Shown here: one piece after another, positions 26,250 through 35,379 of the stretch | How the letters are laid out: each line of letters opens with the position of its first letter | How positions within the stretch are numbered: position 1 is the first letter of the stretch | NCBI GenBank assembly: GCA_025194985.1 | Contig: JAOANE010000048.1 | Coordinates: 1-64,000, forward strand | Reading direction: 5' to 3' | Length of the DNA: 64,000 nt | Source: Regnicoccus frigidus | Lineage (GTDB): Bacteria; Cyanobacteriota; Cyanobacteriia; PCC-6307; Cyanobiaceae | Program-made: the position numbers and the translations under genes | Notes under the pieces: model-generated | Database searches by the model: none | Told to the model about the DNA's origin: nothing | Seen by the model: only the letters and a program-made list of their open reading frames with translations

Positions 26250-26722
26250 AGCGTGCGGGCCATCGAACGCACCACATCACCGCGGGTGAGCACCCCGGCG
26301 AGCTTGCCGGCTTCGAGCACAAACAGGCGCTGGGTGCTGCGGTCGTGCAGCAGCCGGGCCGCCTCGGCGAGGGAGAGCGTGGCCTCGCAGCTGTGGGGAT
26401 GGTCCCGCATCAGTTCTCCCACCGTGCTGCCCAGCACCTGGTGCACCTGCCTGTCCCAGTCGAGGGGGTTGCGCAGATAGATCACCGCATCGAGCAGCAT
26501 CACGTAGGGGCCGGCATCGAAGCCGCCCTCCTTCACCATCAGCTCCTGCTCGCTGAGCTCACCGATCAGAACGCCACTGTCATCCACCACCGGCAGACCA
26601 CTGATGTGGTGATCGCTGAGCAGTTGCACCGCCTCCTGCAGGGGCGTGCTCGCTTTGACGCTCAACACCGGGGAGGTCATCGCCTCTGCCACCTGAATGC
26701 TGGACGGGGTGTCGGAAGTCAT
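26246..26722 (-). CDS. Tandem CBS-domain protein
   Basis: A 158-residue protein made of two CBS domains, which usually bind adenine nucleotides and act as energy sensors. CBS1 spans about 10-65 (VAEAMTSPVLSV, GLPVVDDSGVLIGELSE) and CBS2 about 100-158 (VGELMRDHPHSCEATLSLAE, LFVLEAGKLAGVLTRGDVVR). The linker contains GGFDAGPYVMLLDAVIYLRN, as in other cyanobacterial standalone CBS proteins. No partner domain is fused and no obvious target is adjacent. Confidence 0.88.
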   Translation of the reverse strand: MTSDTPSSIQVAEAMTSPVLSVKASTPLQEAVQLLSDHHISGLPVVDDSGVLIGELSEQELMVKEGGFDAGPYVMLLDAVIYLRNPLDWDRQVHQVLGSTVGELMRDHPHSCEATLSLAEAARLLHDRSTQRLFVLEAGKLAGVLTRGDVVRSMARTL

Positions 26723-26874
26723 CGGGGCGGCGCGGCTGCAAGGGTTCTAGGCCAGCGGGAAATCCTGCGGTGCTCGGATACGTCCAGACTGGACGCCCCA
26801 ACAGCTGATCGGGCGTGTCGCTCCCATCAGATCCAGCAGAACCAGCAGCAAGTCCAGCAGATCCAGCAGCCGGC

Positions 26875-27432
26875 ATGACGGCAGGTGCCCGCCGCTGCCG
26901 CGCCCTCGCCGACGGGCTCACCGTGGCCCGTGCCCTGATCGGCCTGCCCCTGCTGCTCGCCCTTCTCGCCGGCCAGGGCGGATTGGCCTGGATCCTGCTG
27001 CTGCTCGGCGGCCTCTCCGACTGGGCCGATGGCGCCCTGGCCCGCCGGGCCGGCGGCGGCTCGGCCTGGGGGGCCCGGCTCGATCCCCTCACCGACAAGA
27101 TCCTGATCAGTGCGCCGTTGCTGTGGCTAGGCGCCAGCGGTGGCCTGCCGCTCTGGGCGGTGTGGCTGTTGCTGGCGCGCGAGCTGTTGGTCTCCGGCTG
27201 GCGGGCCGGCCAGGGGGATGGCGGCCCCGCGTCGCGCGCGGGCAAGGCCAAGACGGTGCTGCAATTCAGCGCCCTGCTGCTGCTGCTCTGGCCCACTGGC
27301 TGGGGCCCCACTGGCGGCGGCCTGGCCGCGGCCCTTCAGGCCCTGGGCTGGTGGCTGTTCTGGCCCTCGCTTCTGCTGGCGCTGAGTTCGGCGCTGGGCT
27401 ACCTCAGGCCAGCAAGGCCGCGTCAGCACTGA
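26875..27432 (+). CDS. pgsA: CDP-alcohol phosphatidyltransferase, probable PgsA
   Basis: A membrane enzyme of about 185 residues that probably makes phosphatidylglycerol-phosphate from CDP-diacylglycerol and glycerol-3-phosphate. Phosphatidylglycerol is essential for thylakoid photosystems. The signature DGALARRAGGGSAWGARLDP has the required DG-AR-G-D-D spacing at about residues 53-77, flanked by hydrophobic helices. ATG 26875 (MTAGARRCRALADGLTVARA) is chosen over GTG 26815 because conserved sequence begins there. Its 3' end overlaps the convergent CSP41-like gene by 29 bases. Confidence 0.82.
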   Translation: MTAGARRCRALADGLTVARALIGLPLLLALLAGQGGLAWILLLLGGLSDWADGALARRAGGGSAWGARLDPLTDKILISAPLLWLGASGGLPLWAVWLLLARELLVSGWRAGQGDGGPASRAGKAKTVLQFSALLLLLWPTGWGPTGGGLAAALQALGWWLFWPSLLLALSSALGYLRPARPRQH

Positions 27433-28348
27433 AATCCGGTGTGCCAGCTGCGCGCAAGGCGTAGTCGTTGGCGTAGCTGTCGGCCAGGGCGCCCTCGGCA
27501 TCGAACACCGGCGACCAGGCCAGCTCCCGCTCCAGCCGGTGCACATCCACGAGGAAGTGGTTCAGGCGCAGGGGGAAGGCCTTGCGGGCCTTGGGGTCAA
27601 GCCCGGCTGGATCGAAGGAGCGGATCTCCACCGCCGCCGGATCCTGGCCGCAGGCGCGGGCCGCCGCGGCCACCAGGCCGCGAAAACTGATCCCTTGGCG
27701 GGCCGTGCAGTTGTAGATCCGGTTGGTGGCCGCTTCCACCTCCAGGCAACGGGCCATGGCGATGGCGAGATCGCTCACGTGGCCGAGCTGGGTGATCGTG
27801 CTGCCATCGCCTGGCAACGGCACGGGGCGACCGTGCACGATCCGATCAAAGAACCAGCTCTCCACCGGGTTGTAGTTGCCCGGACCGATGATGTAGGTGG
27901 GCCGGAAGCTGGTGAAGGGAATCCGCTCGCTGCGCAGCCAATCCTCGGTTTCGAGCTTGCCGGCATGGCGGCTGGCCGGGTCGGTGGGGCTGTTCTCGCT
28001 GAGGGGCCAGAGCTCACTGTCGGCGTAAACACCGGCCGAGCTCACATACACAAAGCGGTGCTTCGGCTCGCCGGTTCTCTCGAGCACGGCGCGGCTGTCA
28101 GCAAGGGAGCGGCCGCTGCTGTCGATGATCACGTCGAAGCTTCGCCCCTGCAGCGGCGCCAGGGCCTCGGCGTCGCCGCGATCGCCCGCCAGATGCTCCA
28201 CCCCGGCCGGGACGGGATTCCTGCCGCGGGTGAACAGGGTGAGCTCGTGGCCGAAGGCGAGCAACTGGGCCACCAACGGCTTGCCGATGAAGCGGGTGCC
28301 ACCCATCACCAGGATCTTCACGGCAGTGGCAGTCGAACGGGGCGCCAT
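27404..28348 (-). CDS. NAD-dependent epimerase-like protein, CSP41 type (atypical SDR)
   Basis: A 314-residue Rossmann-fold protein of the atypical short-chain dehydrogenase group that includes chloroplast RNA-binding CSP41. The dinucleotide motif ILVMGGTRFIGKPLV is at about 12-26 and VYVSSAGVYAD near 100. The catalytic YxxxK is not preserved in normal form, as expected for CSP41-like proteins. TSFRPTYIIGPGNYNP and QLGHVSDLAIAMARCL are typical of the family. In plastids the family stabilises or cleaves RNA; the role here is inference. Divergent from hisA. Confidence 0.8.
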   Translation of the reverse strand: MAPRSTATAVKILVMGGTRFIGKPLVAQLLAFGHELTLFTRGRNPVPAGVEHLAGDRGDAEALAPLQGRSFDVIIDSSGRSLADSRAVLERTGEPKHRFVYVSSAGVYADSELWPLSENSPTDPASRHAGKLETEDWLRSERIPFTSFRPTYIIGPGNYNPVESWFFDRIVHGRPVPLPGDGSTITQLGHVSDLAIAMARCLEVEAATNRIYNCTARQGISFRGLVAAAARACGQDPAAVEIRSFDPAGLDPKARKAFPLRLNHFLVDVHRLERELAWSPVFDAEGALADSYANDYALRAAGTPDFSADAALLA

Positions 28349-28404
28349 TCAAGCGCCGGGGAGGATGGAGTCACCGTTCCATGCGCCTCCCCGCCGCCCG
28401 CCCG

Positions 28405-29166
28405 ATGCAAGTCATTCCCGCCATCGACCTGCTCCATGGCCACTGCGTCCGCCTCCACCAGGGCGACTACGACCAGGTCACCCGCTTCAACGACGACCCG
28501 GTGGCCCAGGCGCTGCAGTGGCAAGAGCAGGGTGCCGAGCGCCTGCATCTGGTCGATCTCGATGGCGCCAGAGAGGGCGTGCCGGCCAATGACGCGATCA
28601 TTGGGGCCATCACCAACGCCCTGGCCATCCCGGTGCAGCTGGGCGGCGGCGTGCGCACGGCCGAGCGGGCCGAGGCCCTGCTGAGCTGCGGCCTCGATCG
28701 GGTCATCCTCGGCACCGTGGCGATCGAGGAGCCCCAGCTGGTGCGCCACCTGGCGGCCCTCCACCCCGGCCGGATCGTGGTGGGAATCGACGCCAGAGAC
28801 GGCAAGGTGGCCACCCGCGGCTGGCTGGAGGAGAGCACGATCGAGGCCACCGCTTTGGCCGCCAGCCTCGAAGGCAGTGGTGTGGCCGCGATCATCAGCA
28901 CCGACATCGCCACCGATGGCACCCTGGCTGGCCCCAACCTGGAGGCGCTGCGCCAGATGGCCGCCGCCAGTTCAATCCCGGTGATCGCCTCCGGTGGGGT
29001 GGGATCGCTCACCGACCTGCTTTCTCTGCTGGCGCTTGAACCCCTGGGCGTCAGCGGCGTGATCGTCGGCCGCGCGATCTACGACGGCAGCGTCGATCTC
29101 GCCGAGGCGCTGCAGGCGGTGGGCCCCGGCCGTTGGCAGGACCCCCTCTCGCTCAGCGTGGGCTGA
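28405..29166 (+). CDS. hisA: Phosphoribosylformimino-AICAR-P isomerase HisA
   Basis: Isomerase of histidine biosynthesis with the TIM-barrel fold. From ATG 28405 the protein begins MQVIPAIDLLHGHCVRLHQG with the catalytic Asp8, followed by VQLGGGVRTAERAEALL, VVGIDARDGKVATRGW, IISTDIATDGTLAGPN with the second catalytic Asp, and VIASGGVGSLTDLL, the phosphate loops. 253 residues, normal length. An in-frame ATG at 28381 would add eight residues; the downstream start fits the family N-terminus. No other his gene is nearby, as usual in cyanobacteria. Confidence 0.95.
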   Translation: MQVIPAIDLLHGHCVRLHQGDYDQVTRFNDDPVAQALQWQEQGAERLHLVDLDGAREGVPANDAIIGAITNALAIPVQLGGGVRTAERAEALLSCGLDRVILGTVAIEEPQLVRHLAALHPGRIVVGIDARDGKVATRGWLEESTIEATALAASLEGSGVAAIISTDIATDGTLAGPNLEALRQMAAASSIPVIASGGVGSLTDLLSLLALEPLGVSGVIVGRAIYDGSVDLAEALQAVGPGRWQDPLSLSVG

Positions 29167-29309
29167 AGGTTCAAAATGGCTCAAAGACAGGCTCATGACT
29201 CAGCTGAGGAGAGGCCTTCCTAGGGGCCAGAAGGGTTCTGACAAAAGGATTGGGGCGCCGATACAATGATGATCTGGTAGTCATCCATTCCTCTCCGACT
29301 TGTTCATTC

Positions 29310-29762
29310 GTGCCTGCATCGCCACCAGCCACTGTCCTTGAGGACAACATCCAATCAGGCGATGTGAACGAAGCCTTTGGTCGTTGCCGGGATCTGGGCA
29401 TGCGGCTGAGTCGCCAGCGGCGCATGGTGCTCGAGTTGTTGTGGACGGAGAAGAGTCACCTCAGCGCCCGGGATATTTTCGAGCAGCTCAACAGCCAGGG
29501 CCGCAACATCGGCCATACCTCCGTTTATCAGAATCTCGAAGCGCTTCAGTCAGCTGGAGTGATCGAATGCCTCGACAAAGCCAGTGGCCGGCTCTACGGC
29601 TACCGCAGCGATCCCCACAGCCATCTCACCTGTCTGGAATCCGGCGCCATCCACGACCTTGACGTCGTGCTCCCGAACGAATTGGTCAGCCAGATCGAAG
29701 CGCTCACCGGCTTCGAGATCGAGTCGTACACCTTGCAGCTCAGTGGCCGCCGCCGGGCTTGA
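29310..29762 (+). CDS. Fur-family transcriptional regulator
   Basis: A winged-helix repressor of about 150 residues. Conserved features are GMRLSRQRRMVLELLW, HLSARDIFEQL, the recognition helix GHTSVYQNLEALQSAGVIE and the dimerisation-domain start DPHSHLTCLESGAIHDLDV. The usual structural-zinc CxxC is reduced to CLES, so only one cysteine remains and no C-terminal CxxC is present. Whether it senses iron, zinc, manganese or peroxide cannot be stated. The start is uncertain: GTG 29310 is chosen, TTG 29250 is the limit, and no ATG precedes the conserved domain. Confidence 0.85.
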   Translation: MPASPPATVLEDNIQSGDVNEAFGRCRDLGMRLSRQRRMVLELLWTEKSHLSARDIFEQLNSQGRNIGHTSVYQNLEALQSAGVIECLDKASGRLYGYRSDPHSHLTCLESGAIHDLDVVLPNELVSQIEALTGFEIESYTLQLSGRRRA

Positions 29763-29851
29763 CACCCCGTCCGCAGCGCCCCTGCCCTGGCGAGGGGCTG
29801 GAGAAAACCGCCCAGGCTGGTTACCTTGACGGCATTGGCCTGCCCAGGAGC

Positions 29852-31555
29852 GTGATCGAAGCCCCAGAGCCCGCCAGTCCAGGCCCCGGCGGTGGCCCCC
29901 AGCTGCTCCTCTTCGCCGAACCCCTCCAGCGCGAGGGCCTGCTTCGTCTGCTGGGGGCCGAGGCCAGCTCGTTCCGTCTGGCCATCAGCCCCTCCGAGCT
30001 CGCGGGCGCTCCCCAGCTGGTGCTCTGGAGCCTGGCTGCACCGCTTGAGCCCGCCACCCTGTTGCGGGAACTGGAACAACTCGAGCAGCGCTGGCATCCG
30101 GCCCCCCTGCTTCTGCTCCTGCCGGCCATGCCGGCCTGCAGCCGCGACTGGTTGCTGCAATTGCCCGTGGCGGGTCTGTTGCAGCAACCCGACCCCGACC
30201 AGGTGGGCGCCGCCGTGGCCACGCTCCTGGCCGGTGGCCGGGTGCTCGACCTGCGCGGCGGCGGCAACAGCGAAGCCACCCCTGGAACCTCTGCCAAGGC
30301 AATGGGCGCGATCGGAGCGGGCCAGGGGCTGGGCCAGTCGTTGCTGCAGAGCGGCCTGCAGCAGATCGAGGCCGAGCTGCGGCTTTGCCGCCGTTGGCTC
30401 AGCCCACCACCGGAGAACCTGCTGCTGGCGGCCTTGCTGGAAGGCCGGCTGCGGGAACTGGCGGCCGCCCGTGCCTTCCTGCTCTGGCTCTGGGGACCCC
30501 TCAGCCTGGCCTGGGGGGCACCGGAGCCGGGCGAGGTGGGGTTGCCGCAACCGCCTGCGAGTGGCAGCACGGCGATCACCCTGCGCCAGCGCACCGCCGA
30601 GGGGGTCTGGCAGGCGATCCAGGGCCGGCTGGCCAGCGCCAGCGGCTGTGATCAGGAGGGCGGCAGTGCCCTCACATCCCAGGCCGATGGCGCCCTGTTT
30701 GCCCTGCAGGGGCTCAGCCCCGAGCGCCGCCGCGATTTGCTGATGGCCTTGCTGGGCCAACTCGATCACCTGTTGCAGCGCCTGCGCCAGGAGCGGCTGC
30801 GTGGCGACGAGCTGCAGGGTCGCTGGCTGCAACTCCAGCCCGAGCTGCGCCGCCACGCCCTGCGCCAGATGGCTGGGCCCTACGTGCAGCTGCCCCAGCA
30901 AGGGGCCTTGCTGCCGGTCGCCGACACCCTCAGCGGCCAGAGCGATCTGCTGCTCAACGATCCCGAGCTTCCCCCCTGCCTGCCGATGCTCGCGGCCCTG
31001 CTCAACGCCCAGCCCCTGCTGGTGGAGGGACGGCTGCTTGCCCCGGACGAGCCCCAGGCCCTGCTCCACCTAGAAGCTCTCGTGAGCAACTGGCTGGTGC
31101 GAACCGCCGAGCTGATCAGTGCCCAGGTGCTGGCCTGCTGCGGCGACTGGCCGGAACTGCGCCGCTACCTGCTTGTGCAGGAGCTGCTGGCCACCCGCAG
31201 CCTGGAGCGGCTGCGCAACCAGCTCAATGCCCGTCAACGCTGGAGCGAGTGGTTCGAGCGACCGATCCAGCTCTACGAAAGCCGCCGGCTCATCTACCGC
31301 CTGGAAGGGGGATCGATCAAGCCCTTGCTGCTGACCGAACCCCGCGACCAGGAATTGCGCCAACTGGGCTGGCTGCAGCAGGCCGTCACCCTGGCGCTCG
31401 AAAGCCGCGATGCCCTCGCCCCCCAGCTCCAGGCCCTGCTGCGCCGCCTCGGCGATCTGCTTGTGGTGGTGCTCACCCAGGTGGTGGGCCGGGCGATCGG
31501 CCTGGTGGGCCGCGGCATTCTGCAGGGCATGGGCCGCGGCATCAGCAAGCCCTGA
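29852..31555 (+). CDS. DUF3685 protein (Ycf55 family)
   Basis: A protein of about 567 residues of the DUF3685 family, homologous to plastid Ycf55. The N-terminal 150 residues resemble a response-regulator receiver fold (QLLLFAEPLQREGLLRLL, PQLVLWSL, PAPLLLLLPAMPA). The C-terminal half is helical and ends in a hydrophobic, glycine-rich stretch (LLVVVLTQVVGRAIGLVGRG) that may associate with membrane. The function is not established. GTG 29852 is the first plausible start; the open frame extends to TTG 29759 overlapping the Fur gene stop. Same strand and close to the regulator, so possibly cotranscribed. Confidence 0.75.
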   Translation: MIEAPEPASPGPGGGPQLLLFAEPLQREGLLRLLGAEASSFRLAISPSELAGAPQLVLWSLAAPLEPATLLRELEQLEQRWHPAPLLLLLPAMPACSRDWLLQLPVAGLLQQPDPDQVGAAVATLLAGGRVLDLRGGGNSEATPGTSAKAMGAIGAGQGLGQSLLQSGLQQIEAELRLCRRWLSPPPENLLLAALLEGRLRELAAARAFLLWLWGPLSLAWGAPEPGEVGLPQPPASGSTAITLRQRTAEGVWQAIQGRLASASGCDQEGGSALTSQADGALFALQGLSPERRRDLLMALLGQLDHLLQRLRQERLRGDELQGRWLQLQPELRRHALRQMAGPYVQLPQQGALLPVADTLSGQSDLLLNDPELPPCLPMLAALLNAQPLLVEGRLLAPDEPQALLHLEALVSNWLVRTAELISAQVLACCGDWPELRRYLLVQELLATRSLERLRNQLNARQRWSEWFERPIQLYESRRLIYRLEGGSIKPLLLTEPRDQELRQLGWLQQAVTLALESRDALAPQLQALLRRLGDLLVVVLTQVVGRAIGLVGRGILQGMGRGISKP

Positions 31556-31710
31556 ATGATCCAGGCCCTGGCTTCTGGCCGGGCTTCGCCGGGCCTTCTG
31601 GCGGAGAGGCGCCGGCCGGGCGTCACAATGGCTCCCATTCCCCTCTGGTTGCCCGGTTGCGCGTGCCCCCTGGTCTTGTCTCCTTCTCCAGCCAGCGGCT
31701 TGGCCAGCTG

Positions 31711-32253
31711 ATGGCCCGGCTCTCGGGCCTGCTGCTGCTGCTGCTCCTGCTGGCGGCTGCGCCGCAGGCGGCCGAGGCCGCACTCGAGACCAACAGCTAC
31801 GACGGCAACATCTACGCCCTCTATGCCGGCAACGGCTCCCTGGTGCCGCCCCGCAGCAGCCTGGAGCAGGCGCTGGCTGATCACCGCGCCGCCGTGGTGG
31901 TCTATTACCTCGATGACAGCGCGGACAGCAAGCGCTTCTCGCCGGTGCTCAACGAGCTGCAGCGGCTCTGGGGGCGCAGCGTCGAGCTGATCCCCCTCAC
32001 CACCGATGCGCTTCAGAACCGTCAGGAGACGGGCCGCACCGATCCCGCCCACTACTGGAAAGGGGACATCCCCCAGGTGGTGGTGTTTGACCCCACCGGT
32101 GATGTGGTCTTCGATGACAGCGGCCAGGTTGACATCGACGCCATCAACACAGCCCTGCGCGAGGCCACCGGCCTCGATCCGATGGCCGGCGCCGGCCTTA
32201 GCACCACCCGCAGCTTCAACGAACTCAACAGCGAAGTGGTTCCCGCCGGCTGA
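31711..32253 (+). CDS. Exported thioredoxin-fold protein, possible PSI accumulation factor
   Basis: A 180-residue protein with a signal peptide (LSGLLLLLLLLAAAPQAAEA) from ATG 31711; GTG 31663 would extend it by 16 residues. The mature part has a thioredoxin-like strand order (AVVVYYLDDSADSKRFSPVL, VELIPLTTD, HYWKGDIPQVVVFDPTGDVV) but the active site lacks the CxxC pair, so it is not a standard disulphide oxidoreductase. Cyanobacterial proteins of this appearance are annotated as a thylakoid Photosystem I accumulation factor; I give this from memory of the family. Its stop and the fumC start share one base (TGATG). Confidence 0.65.
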   Translation: MARLSGLLLLLLLLAAAPQAAEAALETNSYDGNIYALYAGNGSLVPPRSSLEQALADHRAAVVVYYLDDSADSKRFSPVLNELQRLWGRSVELIPLTTDALQNRQETGRTDPAHYWKGDIPQVVVFDPTGDVVFDDSGQVDIDAINTALREATGLDPMAGAGLSTTRSFNELNSEVVPAG

Positions 32254-33683
32254 TGGGTAGCGCCAGCCCGCAGCAGCGGATCGAAACCGACAGCCTCGGG
32301 GCGATCGAGGTGCCAGCCAGCCACTACTGGGGCGCAGAGACCCAGCGCTCCATCCATTTCTTTGGCTATGGCGAGCGGATGCCGGCGGCGATCGTGCGGG
32401 CGTTCGGCCAGCTCAAGGCGGCCTGCGCCGAGGTGAATGCAGCCATGGGTCTGCTCGCCCCTGAGCAAACCGCAGCCATCGTCGCCGCGGCCGAGGAAGT
32501 GGCCAGTGGCGCCCTCGATGGCGAATTCCCCTTGCGCGTCTGGCAGACCGGCTCCGGCACCCAGACCAACATGAACGTGAATGAGGTGATCGCCAACCGG
32601 GCGATCGAGGCGATGGGCGGCGTTCTGGGCAGCAAGACCCCGGTGCACCCCAACGACCACGTCAACCTCAGCCAGTCGAGCAACGACACCTTTCCCACCG
32701 CCCTTCATATGGCCGTGGCCGTCGAGATCGACCAAGGCCTGATCCCCGCGATCGGCGCCCTGATCGAGGCGCTGCGGCAGAAGGAAAGGGCCTTTGCCGA
32801 GGTGATCAAGGTGGGCCGCACCCATCTCCAGGACGCGGTTCCCCTCAGCCTCGGCCAGGAATTCTCCGGCTACCGGGCCCAGCTGGAGCAAGGCCTGGAG
32901 GCCGTTCAGCTGTCCCTGCCCAGGCTGCGGGAGCTGGCGATCGGCGGCACGGCGGTGGGCACGGGCCTCAACGCCCCCGCCGGCTTCGGTGAGGCGGTGG
33001 CGGAGCGGCTGAGCCAGCGGCTGGGGCTCCCTTTTGGCAGTGCTCCGAACAAATTCCAGGCCCTCGCCGGCCACGAACCGCTGGCCGTCACCCACGGCGC
33101 CTTCACGGTGCTGGCCGGCTCGCTCCTGAAGATCGCCAACGACATCCGTTGGCTGGGCAGCGGCCCGCGCTGCGGCCTCGGCGAACTGGTGTTGCCGGAG
33201 AACGAACCGGGCTCCAGCATCATGCCGGGCAAGGTCAATCCCACCCAGTGCGAAAGCCTCACCATGGTGGCCATTCAGGTGATGGGCAACAACACAGCGG
33301 TGCAATTCGCCGCCAGCCAGGGAAACTTCGAACTCAACGTTTTCAAGCCCCTGCTGGCCCACAACCTGCTGGAGAGCTGCGCCCTGCTCTGCGGGGCCTG
33401 CAACGGCTTCCGCCGCTTCTGCATTGAGGGGCTTGTGGCCAACACCGCCCGCATCGAGACGCTTCTTGATCAGAGCCTGATGCTGGTCACGGCCCTGACA
33501 CCGGCGATCGGCTACGACCGGGCCTGCCAGATCGCCAACCATGCCCACCAGAACGGGCTCAGCCTGCGGGAGTCCGCCCTGTTGATCGGCCAGATCAGCG
33601 CCGAGCAGTTCGACCACTGGGTGCAGCCCAAGCAGATGGTGATCAGCGCACCCACCCGGCTCACAAGCCAGGAGGGCCACTGA
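32253..33683 (+). CDS. fumC: Fumarate hydratase, class II
   Basis: Interconverts fumarate and malate; iron-independent class II enzyme. Motifs are QTGSGTQTNMNVNEV (about 98-112), HPNDHVNLSQSSNDTFPTA (about 128-146), the catalytic-histidine region VGRTHLQDAVPL (about 187), and the superfamily signature GSSIMPGKVNP (about 318-328). 476 residues, within the usual range. ATG 32253 overlaps the preceding gene stop by one base, which implies coupling, although the functional link with a lumenal protein is not obvious. Confidence 0.96.
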   Translation: MGSASPQQRIETDSLGAIEVPASHYWGAETQRSIHFFGYGERMPAAIVRAFGQLKAACAEVNAAMGLLAPEQTAAIVAAAEEVASGALDGEFPLRVWQTGSGTQTNMNVNEVIANRAIEAMGGVLGSKTPVHPNDHVNLSQSSNDTFPTALHMAVAVEIDQGLIPAIGALIEALRQKERAFAEVIKVGRTHLQDAVPLSLGQEFSGYRAQLEQGLEAVQLSLPRLRELAIGGTAVGTGLNAPAGFGEAVAERLSQRLGLPFGSAPNKFQALAGHEPLAVTHGAFTVLAGSLLKIANDIRWLGSGPRCGLGELVLPENEPGSSIMPGKVNPTQCESLTMVAIQVMGNNTAVQFAASQGNFELNVFKPLLAHNLLESCALLCGACNGFRRFCIEGLVANTARIETLLDQSLMLVTALTPAIGYDRACQIANHAHQNGLSLRESALLIGQISAEQFDHWVQPKQMVISAPTRLTSQEGH

Positions 33684-33749
33684 CCCAAAGCCAGGCCCCT
33701 GGCAGCGGCCTGACAGGGACAGGAGTTGGGGCTGGTGGTTCCATCACCC

Positions 33750-34325
33750 ATGACAGAATCCGTTCGGTCGATTCGTCTTCACCCTTTCATGTCGATTTGC
33801 CCGGTGCCTCGCCTTCGCATGGGCCTGCTCGCAGGGGCAGCCCTGATCGCCGTTGCCTTGCCAGCGGACGGGGTCGCCCAGACCCCGACAATGCAGGCAC
33901 CGGCTGAGAAGACCGCAGAAACGCTCATTTACAAGCTCGAGACCACCTGCAGCCTCAAAGGTGCCGAGCCGGTCGACTGCACCGTCGATGCGATCGACAC
34001 TGGAGACGCCACGGTGTATCGCCATCAGATCGGCTCGCGCTCGGAAACGATCCGCATCAGCGAAGAACCGATCCGGATGTCCCGCTGGATGCCCGCTGGC
34101 AAGCAGTGGGTTTCGCTCGAGCAGGCCGGTGCCCGACTCTCCACCAACACGATCTGCTTCAACGGCCTCGATCTCTGTGTGGTGAACCCCAACTACCTCA
34201 ACAGCATCACCGAAGACAATCCCACCGCCATGGACGGCAGGGATCTGGTGCGGGTCTTCTTCGCTGAGGATGGGCGCATCAACACCACCTGCTACGACGA
34301 AGGCTGCGAGCGGATCAAGAAATGA
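33750..34325 (+). CDS. Secreted protein of unknown function
   Basis: A protein of about 191 residues with a likely signal peptide (LRMGLLAGAALIAVALPADGVAQ). The mature part contains several cysteines in the pattern TTCSLKGAEPVDCTVDAID, ICFNGLDLCVV and NTTCYDEGC, suggesting disulphides in the periplasm. In-frame starts are ATG 33750 and ATG 33789; the latter places the signal peptide nearer the N-terminus. Family not recognised. Its stop overlaps the ATG of the next gene (ATGA), so the two were probably coexpressed. Confidence 0.65.
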   Translation: MTESVRSIRLHPFMSICPVPRLRMGLLAGAALIAVALPADGVAQTPTMQAPAEKTAETLIYKLETTCSLKGAEPVDCTVDAIDTGDATVYRHQIGSRSETIRISEEPIRMSRWMPAGKQWVSLEQAGARLSTNTICFNGLDLCVVNPNYLNSITEDNPTAMDGRDLVRVFFAEDGRINTTCYDEGCERIKK

Positions 34326-35292
34326 AGCTATTCAATGGACTGGGCAGCGTGATGCTCAGCGGTCTTCTGCTCGTCCCGGCCGGGGCAGGCCTGGCCGTTG
34401 ATCGATCGTCCCACCTGAGCCTGCCAGGGGTGGCCAGTGACAGGCCTGAAACGGCTGAATCCAGCAGCTCCAGCACCACCTGATCGCCAGGGGCGGTGGC
34501 GGCCGGGGAGGCGGTGGACGGGGCGGCAGCCGAGGTAGCCGGGGCGGAAGCGGCGGCCGGTCCAGGGGATCCGGGAGTGGCTCCCGCACGGGATTCCACC
34601 AGGCCAGCGGATCGCTCAACCGCGGATCCTCCAGGCCCAGCGGCGGCTGGAACAACAAAGTGAGCAGCGGCAATCGCGGCAGCAGTGGCAACCGGCCCAG
34701 CCTCAATCGCCCCAGTGGCAACAACCGCCCCAGCACCGGTAGCCGCAACTCCAACCGTCAGGGCAATCGCGGGCAGAACGCCAACTTGAACCGGAATGTC
34801 AACCGGAATGTGAGTCGGAACGTCAACCGCAACGTCAACCGCAACAACAACTGGAACGGTCGACGGGTGAACGTCAACAACGTCAACGTGCGGCCAGGCT
34901 GGGCCAGGCCGGGTTGGGGCGTTGCCCGGCCCTGGAACCACGGCTGGTATGGCGGCTGGTCCACCCCGTCTTGGGGCTGGTGGGGTGCAAGGGCGGCTAC
35001 GTGGGGGGTCGGGACCCTGGCCACCGCAGCGATCATCAACAATGCCGTCGATAACGCCGTCTCCAGCAACCAGACCTACATCGTTGTGCCCAACAGCGAT
35101 TACCAGTTGCTTTATGGCAGCGTGCAGCCCTCCGGCACCGATGTGGTCAGCTTCGCGGTAAATGAAAACGGTGAGACCTACCAACTCTCAGCCGATTGCA
35201 ATGCCGGATTGATCGACGGCCAGGAGCCGCAGAGTGCCGATGAAGCCGAACTGCTCAATGCCGCCTGTCAGGTGGCCTTCGGCTCGGCCTGA
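34322..35292 (+). pseudogene. Gly/Ser/Asn/Arg-rich exported protein, apparently frameshifted
   Basis: ATG 34322 starts a clear signal peptide (MLSGLLLVPAGAGLAVDR) but this frame stops at TGA 34480-34482. One base offset, a frame open from about 34459 gives ARGGGGRGGGRGGSRGSRGG, then NRGSS/NRPS repeats, a run of RNVNRNV units (about 34790-34860), a Trp/Gly-rich part (WNHGWYGGWSTPSWGWWG), a membrane-like helix and an acidic C-terminus. That second frame has no ATG, and its first GTG is 34660. The natural reading is one exported protein of about 320 residues broken by a one-base deletion (or sequencing error) in the repetitive cagcagctccagcacc segment near 34460-34480. The function is unknown. 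Confidence 0.7.
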
Positions 35293-35379
35293 TTGAAATC
35301 CTGATCCGGGGCCAGAGGCTCTGCCCTGGATCGGGCCAACGCTTACGCTCCCGCTGATTCCGGTTGCGCCAGTTCCGCT

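Noticed and set aside
34315..35184. 289-codon minus-strand open frame
   Set aside because: Val/Pro/Ala-rich mirror of the Asn/Arg repeat protein on the plus strand; repeat DNA gives long open frames in several directions.
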